From Siphonodentalium dalli (lineage: Eukaryota > Mollusca > Scaphopoda > Gadilida > Siphonodentaliidae): a stretch of DNA of 64,000 bases. The notes beneath the pieces are model-generated. The model was given only the letters and a program-made list of their open reading frames with translations. It searched no databases and was not told where the DNA came from. This document shows positions 13,214-24,453 of the stretch, piece by piece. The position numbers and the translations under genes are program-made. The stretch lies in the NCBI GenBank assembly GCA_032622095.1, contig CP136061.1, positions 253,591,582-253,655,581 of the forward strand. The letters run 5' to 3'. Positions within the stretch are counted from its first letter, which is position 1; each line of letters starts with the position of its first letter.

Positions 13214-16200
13214 ATTGTCCTCAATGTGTACGATGATTGCGTACACAACAGCATGCTCGTGTTACAGAAGTTTTGCTTCTGTTTACAAAACACAACGCAA
13301 TCATATTGGTTAATCACACAAACATTTTATAAACGCTCTTCATTATTTCCATATAAGAAAAATAGTAACAAACAACGCTCTTTATGCTAACCATATCCGG
13401 TTCTATACAAAAGTCAGGAAACGTAACGGTTTTTTCCTTTTGTTTGCACAACAAAGTAAAAACAATTGACAATAACATACTGTTTATGCCATATTTCTGT
13501 ATGATATAACAACAACTTCTGCCTATATTTTACTATTTCTGTTTATGGCGGTTTTTGACGGAGATGAATATTTTAATAGCATACCCACCGCCAACACCGC
13601 CCGTGTCTTTAATATGAGCAATAAAAGATGTTTTTTTATTAATACCAAATGCTCTCACCATACCCAGAAGCTGCACGTTGCATGGAAAATGATATATTGA
13701 GATGTCTGCTTAAGGTCGGATTATTTCAAGAGTCTCCCGAATGTCGTTTCATGTTGTTAGGTATATGTATATCATTACATGGTATTGGTTATAATAATTA
13801 AAGGCACGGGCGGCATTCGTTGCAGAACTATTCATATGTGATCAAATCGCCACCAACAGATGGAATATTAAAATATATATAGCTTTGTCGAGATGTCTCC
13901 CTAAGGTCGGATTATTTCAAGAGTCTCCCTAATGTCGTTAATTTTGTTAGCTATATGTATATGTATATCAGGACATGGCATTGGTTATAATAATTAAAGG
14001 CACGGGCGGTGTTCGTTGCAGAAATATTAATATGTGGTCAAATCGCCACCAACAGATGGAATATTAAAATATGTACAGTTTTGTTTATATGCACACGTAA
14101 TCAGCGCATGAATAGTGTATTGTCCTCAATGTGTACGATGATTGCGTAAACAACAGCATGCTCGTGTTATAAAAGTTTTGCTTCTGTTTACATAACACAA
14201 CGCAATCATATTAGTTAATCACACAAACATTATATAAACGCTCTTCATTATTTCCATATAAGAAATATAGTAACAAACAACGCTCTTTATGCTTACCATA
14301 TCCGGACCTATACAAAAGTCAGGAAACGTAACGTAAAGTTTATGCCATAGTTCTGAATGATATAACAACAAATTCTGCCTATATTTTACTATTTCTGTTT
14401 ATGGCGGTTTTTGACGGAGCTGAATATTTTAACAGCATACCCACCGCCAAAGACAGCCCGTATCTTTAATATGAGCAATAAAAGATGTTTTTTTATTAAT
14501 ACCAAATGCTATCACCATACCCAGAAGCTGCACGTTGCATGGAAAATGATATATTGAGATGTCTGCCTAAGGTCGGATTATTTCAAGAGTCTCCCGAATG
14601 TCGTTTCATGTTGTTAGGTATATGTATATCATTACATGGTATTGGTTATAATAATTAAAGGCACGGGCGGCGTTCGTTGCAGAACTATTCATATGTGATC
14701 AAATCGCCACCAACAGATGGAATATTAAAATATATATAGCTTTGTCGAGATGTCTCCCTAAGGTCGGATTATTTCAAGAGTCTCACTAATGTCGTTAATT
14801 TTGTTAGCTATATGTATATGTATATCAGTACATGGCATTGGTTATAATAATTAAAGGCACGGGCGGTGTTCGTTGCAGAAATATTAATATGTGGTCAAAT
14901 CGCCACCAACAGATGGAATATTAAAATATGTACAGTTTTGTTCATATACAAACGTAATCAGCGCATGAATAGTGTATTGTCCTCAATGTGTACGATGATT
15001 GCGTAAACAACAGCATGCTCGTGTTACGGAAGTTTTGCTTCTGTTTACATAACACAACGCAATCAAATTGGTTAATCACACAAACATTATATAAACGCTC
15101 TTCATTATTTCCATATAAGAAATATAGTAACAAACAACGCTCTTTATGCTTACCATATCCGGATCTATACAAAAGTCAGGAAACGTAACGTACTGTTTAT
15201 GCCATAGTTCTGTATGATATAACAACAAATTCTGCCTATATTTTACTATTTCTGTTTATGGCGGTTTTTGACGGAGCTGAATATTTTAACAGCATACCCA
15301 CCACCAAAGACAGCCCGTATCTTTAATATGAGCAATAACAAATGTTTTTTTATTAATACCAAATGCTCTCACCATACCCAGAAGCTGCACGTTGCATGGA
15401 AAATGATATATTGAGATGTCTGCCTAAGGTCGGATTATTTCAAGAGTCTCCCGAATGTCTTTTCATGTTGTTAGGTATATGTATATCATTACATGGTATT
15501 GGTTATAATAATTAAAGGCACGGGCGGCGTTCGTTGCAGAACTATTCATATGTGATCAAATCGCCACCAACAGATGGAATATTAAAATATATATAGCTGT
15601 GTCGAGATGTCTCCCTAAGGTCGGATTATTTCAAGAGTCTCCCTAATGTCGTTAATTTTGTTAGCTATATGTATATGTATATCAGTACATGGAATTGGTT
15701 ATAATAATTAAAGGCACGGGCCGTGTTCGTTGCAGAAATATTGATATGTGGTCAAATCGCCACCAACAGATGGAATATTAAAATATGTACAGTTTTGTTC
15801 ATATGCAAACGTAATCAGCGCACGAATAGTGTATTGTCCTCAATGTGTACGATGATTGCGTAAACAACAGCATGCTCGTGTTACAGAAGTTTTGCTTCTG
15901 TTTACATAACACAACGCAATCATATTGGTTAATCACACAAACATTATATAAACGCTCTTCATTATTTACATATAAGAAAAATAGTAACAAACAACGCTCT
16001 TTATGCTTACCATATCCGGTTCTATACAAAAGTCAGGAAACGTAACGGTTTTTTCCTTTTGTTTGCACAACAAAGTGAAAACAATTGACAATAACATACT
16101 GTTTATGCCATATTTCTGTATGATATAACAAAACATTCTGCCTATATTTTACTATTTCTGTTTATGGCTGTTTTTGAAGGAGATGAATATTTTAACAGCA

Positions 16201-18034
16201 TACCCACCGCCAACACCGCCCGTATCTTTAATATGAGCAATAAAAGATGTTTTTTTTATTATTAATACCAATGCTCTCACCATACCAAGAAGCTGCGCGT
16301 TGCATGGCAAATGATATATTGAGATGTCTCCCTAAGGTCGGATTATTTCAAGAATCTCCCTAATGTCGTTCATGTTGTTAGGTATATGTATATCATTACA
16401 TGGTATTGGTTACAATAATTAAAGGCACGAGCGGCGTTCTTTGCAGAAATATTCATATGTGTTCAAATCGCCACCAACAGATGGAATATTAAAATATATA
16501 TAGCTGTGTCGAGATGTCTCCCTAAGGTCGGATTATTTCAAGAGTCTCCATAATGTCGTTAATTTTGTTAGCTATATGTATATGTATATCAGTACACGGC
16601 ATTGGTTATCATAATTAAAGACACGGGCGGCGTTCGTTGCAGAAATATTAATATGCGGTCAAATCGCCACCATCAATAGGAATATTAAAATATATAGTTT
16701 TGTTCATATGCAAACATAATCAGCTCGTAAATAGTATATTGTCCTCAAGATGTACGATGGTTGTGTGAACAACAGCCTGCTCGTGTTACAGAAGTTTTGC
16801 TGCTCTTTACATAACACAACGCAGTCATATTGGTTAATCTCACAAACATTACATGAACGCTCTTCATTATTTCCATATAAGAAAAACAGTAGCAAAGAAC
16901 GCTTTTTATGCTTACCATATCCGGATCTATACAAAAGTCAGGAAACGTAACGGTTTTTTCCTTTTGTTTGCACAACAAAGTGAAAACAATTGACAATAAC
17001 ATACTGTTTATGCCATAGTTCTGTATGATATAACAACAAATTCTGCCTATATTTTACTATTTCTCTTTATGGCGGTTTTTGACGGAGCTGAATATTTTAA
17101 CAGCATACCCACCTCCAAAGACCGCCCGTTTATTTAATATGAGCAATAAAAGATGTTTTTTTATTCATACCAAATGCTCTCACCATACCCAGAAGCTGCA
17201 CGTTGCATGGAAAATGATTTATTGAGATGTCTCCCTAAGGTCAGATTATTTCAAGAATCTCCCTAATGTCGTTCATGCTGTTAGGTATATGTATGTCATT
17301 ACATGGTATTGGTTATAATAATTAAAGGCACGGGCGGCGTTCGTTGCAGAAATATTCATATGTGTTCAAATCGCCACCAACAGATGGAATATTAAAATAT
17401 ATATAGCTGTGTCGAGATGTCTCCCTAAGGTCGGATTATTTCAAGAGTCTCCCTAATGTCGTTAATTTTGTTAGCTATAGGTATATGTATATCAGTACAT
17501 GGCATTAGTTATAATAATTAAAGGCACGGGCGGTGTTCGTTGCAGAAATATTAATATGTGCTCAAATCGCCACCAGCAGATGGAATATTAAAATATGCAC
17601 AGTTTTGTTCATATGCAAACGTAATCAGCGCGTGGATAGTGTATTGTCCTCAATGTGTACAATGATTGCGTAAATAACAGCATGGTCGTGTTACAGAAGT
17701 TTTGCGTCTGTTTACATAACACAACGCAATCATATTGGTTAATCACACAAACATTACATGAACGCTCTTCATTATTTCCATATAAGAAAAACAGTAACAA
17801 ACAACGCTTTTTATGCTTACCATATCCGGATCTATACAAAAGTCAGGAAACGTAACGGTTTTTCCTTGTGTTTGCACAACAAAGTGAAAACAATTGACAA
17901 TAACATACTGTTTATGCCATAGTTCTGTATGATATAACAACAAATTCTGCCTATATTTTACTATTTCTGTTTATGGCGGTTTTTGACGGAGATGAATATT
18001 TTAACAGCATACCCAACACCGCCCGTATCTTTAA

Positions 18035-19290
18035 TATGAGCAATAAAAGATGTGTTTTTATTATTATTAATACCAAATGCTCTCACCATACCCAGAAGCT
18101 GCGCGTTGCATGGAAAATGATATATTGAGATGTCTGCCTAAGGTCGGATTATTTCAAGAGTCTCCCTAATGTCGTTCATGTTGTTAGGTATATGTATACC
18201 ATTACATGGTATTGGTTATAATAATTAAAGGCACGGGCGGCGTTCGTTGCAGAAATATTCATGTGTTCAAAATCGCCACCAACAGATGGAATATTAAAAT
18301 ATATATAGCTGTGTCGAGTTGTCTCCCTAAGGTCGGATTATTTCAAGAGTCTCCATAATGTCGTTAATTTTGTTAGCTATATGTATATGTATATCAGTAC
18401 ATGGCATTGGTTATAATAATTAAAGGCACGGGCGGTGTTCGTTGCAGAAATGTTAATATGTTGTCAAATCGCCACCAATAGATGGAATATTAAAATATGT
18501 ACAGTTTTGTTCAGATGCAAACGTAATCAGCGCGTGAATAGTGTATTGTCCTCAATGTGTACGATGATTGCGTAAACAACAGCATGCTCGTGTTACGGAA
18601 GTTTTGCTTCTGTTTACATAACACAACGCAATTATAGTGGTTAATCACACAAACATTATATAAACGCTCTTTATTATTTCCATATAAGGAAAGTAGTAAC
18701 AAAAAACGCTCTTTATGTTTACCATATCCGGATCTAAATAAAACCTAGGAAAGGTAACGTTGTTTGCTTTTGTTTACGTAACACATTTGACGGATGTGAA
18801 TATGTTAGTAGCATGCCCACCGCCGACACTGGTCGTATCTTTTATATAGCAATAAAAGATTTTTTGTTCGTTTGATACCAAATGCTCTCACCATAACCAG
18901 AAGCTTTACGTTGCATAGAAAATGATATATCGAGATGTCTCGCCATCAACATATGGAATATTAAAGCATTGTTCATATGCAAACATAATGGGGCGTAAAT
19001 AGTGTATTGTGTAATAGTATACTGTCTTCAATGTGTGCGATGATTGCCAACACCGCCCGTATCTTTGATATAGCAATAAAAGATGTTTATTTTTTCGATT
19101 AATAACAAATGCCCTCACCTTACCCAGAAGCTACGCGTTGCATAGAAAATGATATATCGAGATTCTCCATAAGGTCGGATTATTTCAAGAGTCTCCCAAA
19201 AGTTTATGGCTGTTTTTGACGGAGGTGAATATTTTAACAGCATACCCACTGCCAACGCCGCCCGTATCTTTAATATAGCAATAAGCAGTT
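18035..19290. repeat. Decayed right border of the satellite
   Basis: The last recognisable left end is at 18420. Its module loses the standard right end (CACTGGTCGTATCTTTTAT near 18838). Fragments follow: a right-half piece near 18880, a left-half piece at 18940-19030, another right end at 19045-19070, and a final right end near 19210-19285. The fragments are joined out of order and carry many substitutions. Confidence 0.8.
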
Positions 19291-20806
19291 ATCAACGTAC
19301 GATATCTCCATTCGTCGTTTATTTACATGTCTTCATGGCATATGACACTTTCCGACAAACACTTTAAGGACATTTCTAACGGGACAATGTTTTCGTTTGA
19401 AACGTGTGGGGGAGGGGTTGTGTGTCTTTGTTCAGTCATATACTCATTGTAGCAAATGAACACACCCAGCTTCATATGTCGAGTTGTTTGTAGATGCGAT
19501 CGCGAATCGCGATGGAGAGTTCAAACAATAATGAATATTTCATAATTACCCTCTAATTTGGTTGTTAAAAATAGATAATGACGACGTGTGCATAGATACA
19601 TTATCAGACAACAAGTGATCATTGAGCGCTAAACGTTTTAGTTGATTGTTCGATCGTTTTGTAATTATAATAAGCTGGATGCGTGCCGGGCCACATCGTT
19701 TGCGCCACCCAGACCTTGCTTTTTGACGCTGTTGGGAGACAATATTCATAAGAAAATACTAAATGCTTGCATATAGAAATGAAATTGATGAGCGTTTGTA
19801 CATGTATGGTTTAAAATGAAAGAATCAATCGCCGACCCACCCATGGCGATAAAGATGCCATTGTTGGATAAATGGGCTAAATTTGTCAGATTTTCTAGTG
19901 ATGGTAAACGGGGGTATTGTATCGATCCCCTTGACTTTAATAATACTACCGTACTATTAACGTAAAACGTGCATCCAAACTGCCTCTATCCGAGTACATG
20001 TATAATAGGGACAGCGCATAGAGGCCGTTTGGATGCATGGAATGGGAGCGGAGCGCGTTGCAAGTCCATGTGCACTGGTTAATATTTTCATTTCCGCTTT
20101 AGCTAACAACTTGCCTGATTGCCAACAAATGCATACAGGGCAATTGGCTGCATGATATTATATTGTCCTTATGAAGGCAACTTGGGGAGGTGCGGTCCGT
20201 GTCATGTTTATGTTGCGCACTTGGCAGAACCGGCCGTAGGTTAACAATGCTGTTCTCGCTCGAGCTACCGAGATTGGAACACCTGTATATTCATACATGT
20301 CTATTCTGCACGAGAGCATTTACCGGTATTGCATCATTTGGTTAATGATTTATTTTGGCCGAATTATACCAAATTTGCTTGTCCCTATAAACATGCTGAT
20401 GTCAACTTCCATGTACCATGCCATGACCAATGTCCCAATTGTATGGATTGTATCCCGTGCTAAATTATTTAACGACAAAATCCGACCAAGATATGCACCA
20501 GAGAACATGTTTTGCCGGACGACGCCAAATGCAAGTTATTTGTTTTCTCCCTCAAGCAGATAACTTATATCAACCGAGGGCGTTTTGTAATAATGTCGTT
20601 TGGTCCCAAAAGGTTTGTCCTACTGTTTGTTTTCTTCCTGAGGGGGTTTTGTCAGAGTACCATGACAATATATCTGGACATCAATTCAAATTCAGATGTT
20701 TATTGAACATGGATTATCATCAGAACAAAATGAAAATATAACAATGATGACGATTTTATAAAAAAAAAACAATGATGACGACTTACATAACATATAATCA
20801 AATAAC
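19291..20806. other. Unrecognised sequence between satellite and single element copy
   Basis: I see no gene. Frames are short and overlapping. It holds one inverted repeat at 19970-20037 and, just before 20806, a small duplication of AACAATGATGACGA (near 20740 and 20768) beside an A-rich run. Confidence 0.6.
19970..20037. repeat. 20-bp inverted repeat
   Basis: TGCATCCAAACTGCCTCTAT and, 28 bases on, its inverse ATAGAGGCCGTTTGGATGCA, with one mismatch. It could be a small MITE or a stem in a transcript; nothing decides. Confidence 0.75.
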
Positions 20807-21262
20807 TTAAAGGCACGGGAGGCCTTAATTGTCGAAACTATTCATATCTGTTCCAAACACCGTAAACAGAAAAACATTAACACGCTTAGTGTTCAATGCA
20901 TATATACCATGACAATCGCGTAAACAACAGTATGTTATCATAAAGATCTACTATATTTTATCTGAACAAGAGCCTGGTTGTGTTACAGAAGACAGCACAA
21001 TGCTGCTGGCTAATCACACACAAATGGTATAAACGCTCTTTATTAGTTCCATATCAGGAATTCACCAACAAAGAACGCTCTTTATGTTTACCATAATAAT
21101 ATAAACAAACACCAGAAAAGTAACTGTTTATGCTTTTTTTTATTTACATAACAATGGTCAAACATATGTCTACATTTTGATGTTCTTTCTGTTTGTGCCG
21201 GTTTTTGACGGGTGGAAACATTTTGACAGGATACCCACCGCCAAGGCCTCCCGTACCTTTAA
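20807..21262 (+). mobile_element. Solitary TTAA MITE, 456 bp, same family as the satellite modules
   Basis: Left end TTAAAGGCACGGGAGGCCTT and right end AAGGCCTCCCGTACCTTTAA are inverse copies with one mismatch in 20, with TTAA at both edges. Inside it keeps diverged satellite-module landmarks in the same order: AACTATTCATAT, GCGTAAACAACAG, TATAAACGCTCTTTATTA, TTACCATA, CCGGTTTTTGACGGGTGG and ACCCACCGCC. It lacks the flanking spacer units, so it looks like an independently inserted copy and supports a transposon origin for the satellite module. Confidence 0.85.
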
Positions 21263-21985
21263 ACGTAGAACTGGATAGCTTCTATCTCATGACATGACTA
21301 GACTACTTTGTGGCACATGAGGGGTTTCTGAATTATGACGTAGACAGGACACCGATAATGATGAATGTTCACTAATCCTGATATGGCACCAGAGATAAAA
21401 TGGGAAATAAACAGTATCCGTTATCACGAAAGCCCTTGTTGCACTTCCATCCGAACTGTGTGGTGAACCATTGACCGATTTAATTTGGATATGGCTCAAC
21501 ATGAGCATTATGCCAAAGTTATATTTGTCCCAGGAAAACTACGAAAACCAACAGCGTCTGTCCGAGTGTGCGTCATTTCGTCCGTGCATGCGCATTTTGG
21601 TTTGCGAACGATAACTTTAGTAACGTTAAAATTGTATTAATTTTCTGCGCATGTTTTATCTATGTTTACTCCCCATAAGCGTCCCTGGACGCTTTTGCAC
21701 TATTTCCACATAAGCGCATGTGGACGCCTCGCAACATATCTCTAGACGCGCATAAGAGCGCGTTACCAGACTTCCCCACAAGCGCCCTAGAGTGCCACAC
21801 TAGGCCCAGACTGTACTAATGAGTTCGCCCCTATGCCCCCCGCTTTTGCTATGTTTCTAATCGAGACCACCCGGTTATGTCAACTCGTTATTTGCCTATC
21901 TAATAACAATAAACGTGGCACCGTGTGCATCGCGCGCGACACATGCTGTGTTACTTGGGTACCATTCTAAGTATTTACGAACAAC
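21263..21985. other. 5' flank of the transposase gene
   Basis: No gene seen. From about 21674 to 21785 it carries a cluster of related GC-rich motifs: AAGCGTCCCTGGACGCTT (an 8-bp inverted repeat with a 2-base centre, 21677-21694), then CATAAGCGCATGTGGACGCC, TCTAGACGCGCATAAG and CACAAGCGCCCTAGAG. Such a cluster could be a promoter element or subterminal transposase-binding repeats. I found no clear piggyBac terminal repeat in this stretch. Confidence 0.5.
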
Positions 21986-23659
21986 ATGGCTGCAACATTT
22001 TCGAAACAGCAAGTGATCGACATGTTAATGGGAGATGATAGCGATTTTAGCGGAGATTGCGGTTCCTCGTCATCAGAAGATTCAGACGACGATTACTCTG
22101 CCCCTGCTACCAGCGACAATGTGACCTCCATCGATGATAGCAGCTTGAATAATAACCCGATTGGCTGGTCAAATAAACTTCGAAAGGTATCACTTCAGCC
22201 ATTTACCCAAAGGACAGGGCCAGTTATACCGGATGAATTCGATACTGATACAGCAACAGCTTTGGAATATTTCAATTTTATGTTCTCGCCATCGAAGTAT
22301 GCCGAAATAGCCAGGCATACTAACAACTATGCCAAATGGAAAATGGAAGAAAAGGGCGAGACTGATAAATACTGGTCTGATATTTCGGAACTAGAACTTC
22401 GTGCGTACATCGGTATGAACATCATGATGGGTGTGAATGACCTTCCCTCATACAAGCAGTACTGGTCACATGATGAGTTTATCTGAAACGCCGGCATCAG
22501 CAAAGTTATGAATCGGCGCAGATTTGAAAAAATCACAGAATACTTCCACGTCAGTGACCGAGAGAGCGAACCTGCTAAAGGGACAGATTCGTACGATCCA
22601 CTATATAAGGTTCGCGACATCATCGACTCATCACTAACAACATTGAAATCGTGTTACTTGCCTTCGCAATATATATCTGTCGACGAAGGAATGATAAAAT
22701 GGACAAGCATCTCCTACAAGCAATACATGCCGGCAAAACCAATAAAACGAGGGATCAAAATATGGATGATGTACGATGCCACCAATGCCTACCTGTTAAA
22801 CTTTGAAGTATACCTCGGAAAGCATTATTTCAAACCGTCTGGAAAAGGTCTCGGGTATGATGTGGTTACGTCATTGTCATCGGATTTGTGTGACAAAAAT
22901 TACTGTTTGTTCTTTGATAACTATTTTACGAGTGTGCACCTCATGCAGGACTTACTAAACGATGGGTTTTACTCGTGTGGCACCGTTTGGCAGAACGGGA
23001 AAGGATTCCCGAAGGATTTACAGCGACTGAAGAAAATGAATCGAGGTGACTATAACACTAGGCAGGATGGCGAATTTCTCACGGCAACGGTATGGCAGGA
23101 CAAGAAACAAGTGTTCACCCTTAGCACGATGACTGACCCAACGACAGATATCATGGCTAATCGGCGCCAGGGAAAAACAATTTTTGAAGTGACTCAGCCG
23201 ATGAGCATATTCATGTACAACAAGTACATGAATGGTGTTGACAAACATGATCAGTTGAGGATGACGTATCTCCTCGGTCGCGAAAGGAAAAAAGCATGGA
23301 AATGCATATTCTGGTTGGTCGCCAATTCATCAATAGTTAACAGTTTCATCTTGTTCAAAGAAACATCAAAGAGACATAATTCTAAGAAGGTGTTCACGAA
23401 TATGGATTTTAGGATTGAACTGGCTCATCAACTGATTGCAGGATATTCTTCTAGAAAACTCAAAGCACAAGAAGAGCCACGTGCCCTCAATATATCACAA
23501 GAAAACTCAAACGGACACGTGTCCACACACATGGGACGCAAGAACCGATGTCGGGTTCATCTGAACTCAAAAGAAAGAAAAGAAACTGTATTTGGTTGCA
23601 AACTCTCCAATGTTCATCTATGTAAGGACGGTTGCCATTTCAAGTATCATTGTAGTTGA
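21986..23659 (+). pseudogene. piggyBac-family transposase, interrupted by one TGA
   Basis: A DDE-type transposase of the piggyBac family would cut and paste an element at TTAA sites. The frame is open for ~557 codons, typical of the family, except for one TGA at codon 167 (22484-22486); the next 391 codons continue in the same frame. Order: acidic N-terminus (codons ~16-55, rich in D, E and S), DDE_Tnp_1_7-like core, cysteine-rich C-terminus. Catalytic Asp residues are visible in SVDEGMI (codon 233), LFFDNYFTS (311), and NGVDKHDQLR (419 and 422), with spacing close to that of the known enzyme. The C-terminal Zn domain is eroded: one usual Cys is His (CRVH) and another is Ser (CKLS). The start ATG (21986) has a Kozak-compatible context (AACATGG). 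The TGA could be CGA mutated at a CpG. I call it a recently disabled transposase; suppression or a domesticated two-part gene is less likely. Confidence 0.9.
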
Positions 23660-23902
23660 ACGTTCCGAACAATTTTGGATTATGGTTATGAGATATATAA
23701 TGCATGGACACCACAGAGAACCCAATGTGTATCTACTGTATATTGCTATACTCAGTTAACATTCAAACTATCCAAGTATATTAATTGTTCACGCAACACA
23801 TTTCATGATATAATTTCAAATTTGGTGAAATGCACGATTTGACTCAGTTATTATTTCAAACCAAATTATAACATTCAAAAACAAATTTATTGCGAAATAT
23901 TT

Positions 23903-24453
23903 TTAAAGATACGGGCGGCGTTCGCGGTGGGTATGGTGTTAAACATTCATATCCTTGAAAAACCACCATAAACAGAAGGAATAGTAAGATATGGACATAC
24001 TTTGTTCTTATACCAATCAGAAATATGGCATAAACGGTATGTTATTGTCAATTTGTTCCCCTTTGTTATGTAAACAAAAGCAAACAAATTACGTTTCATT
24101 GCTTTTGTTTAGATCTGGATATGACACACATAAAGCGCGTTGTTTGTTACTGTTTTCCTGATAGGGAAATAATAAAGAGCGTTTATATCATTTTTGTATG
24201 AATAACCAATAGAATTTCGGTCTGTTATGTTATTTACGTACACCATTGTACGTCTTGACGACAATACACTATTTACGCGCTGATTATGTTTGGCATATGA
24301 GTTGAACTGTATATACATGATATATCAGTACACGGCATTGGTTATAATAATTAAAGACACGGGCGTATATACATGTATGTTGGCGTTCATTCTGTTGATG
24401 CCGATTTGAACAAATATAAATATTTCTGCAACGGATGTCGCCCGTGACTTTAA
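23903..24453 (-). mobile_element. Inverted 551-bp copy of the TTAA MITE family with internal rearrangement
   Basis: Plus-strand left edge TTAAAGATACGGGCGGCGTT, then GCGGTGGGTATG, is the inverse of the satellite module's right end. The far edge CGCCCGTGACTTTAA is the inverse of its left end. The inner order (AATAAAGAGCGTTTATA, ACACTATTTACGCGCTGATTA) is also inverted, so this is a minus-strand copy. Within it, 24330-24365 carries spacer-type sequence and a second terminal motif (GGCATTGGTTATAATAATTAAAGACACGGGCG, split here only by name) in plus orientation. A spacer-unit fragment is therefore embedded head to head inside the element. Confidence 0.8.

Larger units (their letters stand above)
8590..18034. 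repeat. Out-of-register part of the satellite array
   Basis: Modules continue but in irregular order: 476, 476, 524, 524, interrupted 524, 476, 476, 524, 523 and 517 bp. A segment of at least 1.3 kb starting at 8329 recurs at 13994 with an offset near 5665 bp and shares private variants such as TGCTATCACC (8844 and 14508) and AGCAATAACAAATG. Divergence rises to the right, as expected at an array edge where homogenisation is weak. Confidence 0.85.
1..19290. repeat. Satellite array made of TTAA-bounded MITE-like modules
   Basis: About twenty modules run head to tail. Each starts at TTAAAGGCACGGGCGG and ends at the inverse, CCGCCCGTATCTTTAA. TTAA-to-TTAA spans are 793-1316, 1698-2221, 2603-3078, 3656-4179, 4561-5084, 5466-5941, 6519-7042, 7424-7947, 8329-8804, 9186-9661, 10044-10567, 11145-11668, 12050-13612 (interrupted), 13994-14469, 14851-15326, 15708-16231, 16615-17137, 17518-18034 and a decayed one from 18420; positions 1-215 are the right end of another. 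Module length is 524 bp or 476 bp; the short form lacks ~48 bp before the right end. Spacers are quantised at ~381 bp or ~577 bp, i.e. two or three ~190-196-bp units. Most modules carry the small stem-loop ACAGAAG-TTTTG-CTTCTGT. Short open frames recur in every copy but look like nothing known and are not called as genes. Confidence 0.93.

Noticed and set aside
884-18702. Recurrent short frames (about 60-99 codons, both strands) in every satellite module
   Set aside because: They overlap on opposite strands, repeat because the DNA repeats, carry no family motif, and break in the diverged modules.
1-19290. CRISPR-like repeat/spacer pattern
   Set aside because: Spacers are themselves repeated and hundreds of bases long; the setting is eukaryotic.
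22484-22507. Possibility that the TGA marks an intron or a selenocysteine codon in the transposase
   Set aside because: The frame continues without a gap through sequence that fits the family, no GT-AG pair is needed, and no selenocysteine element was seen.
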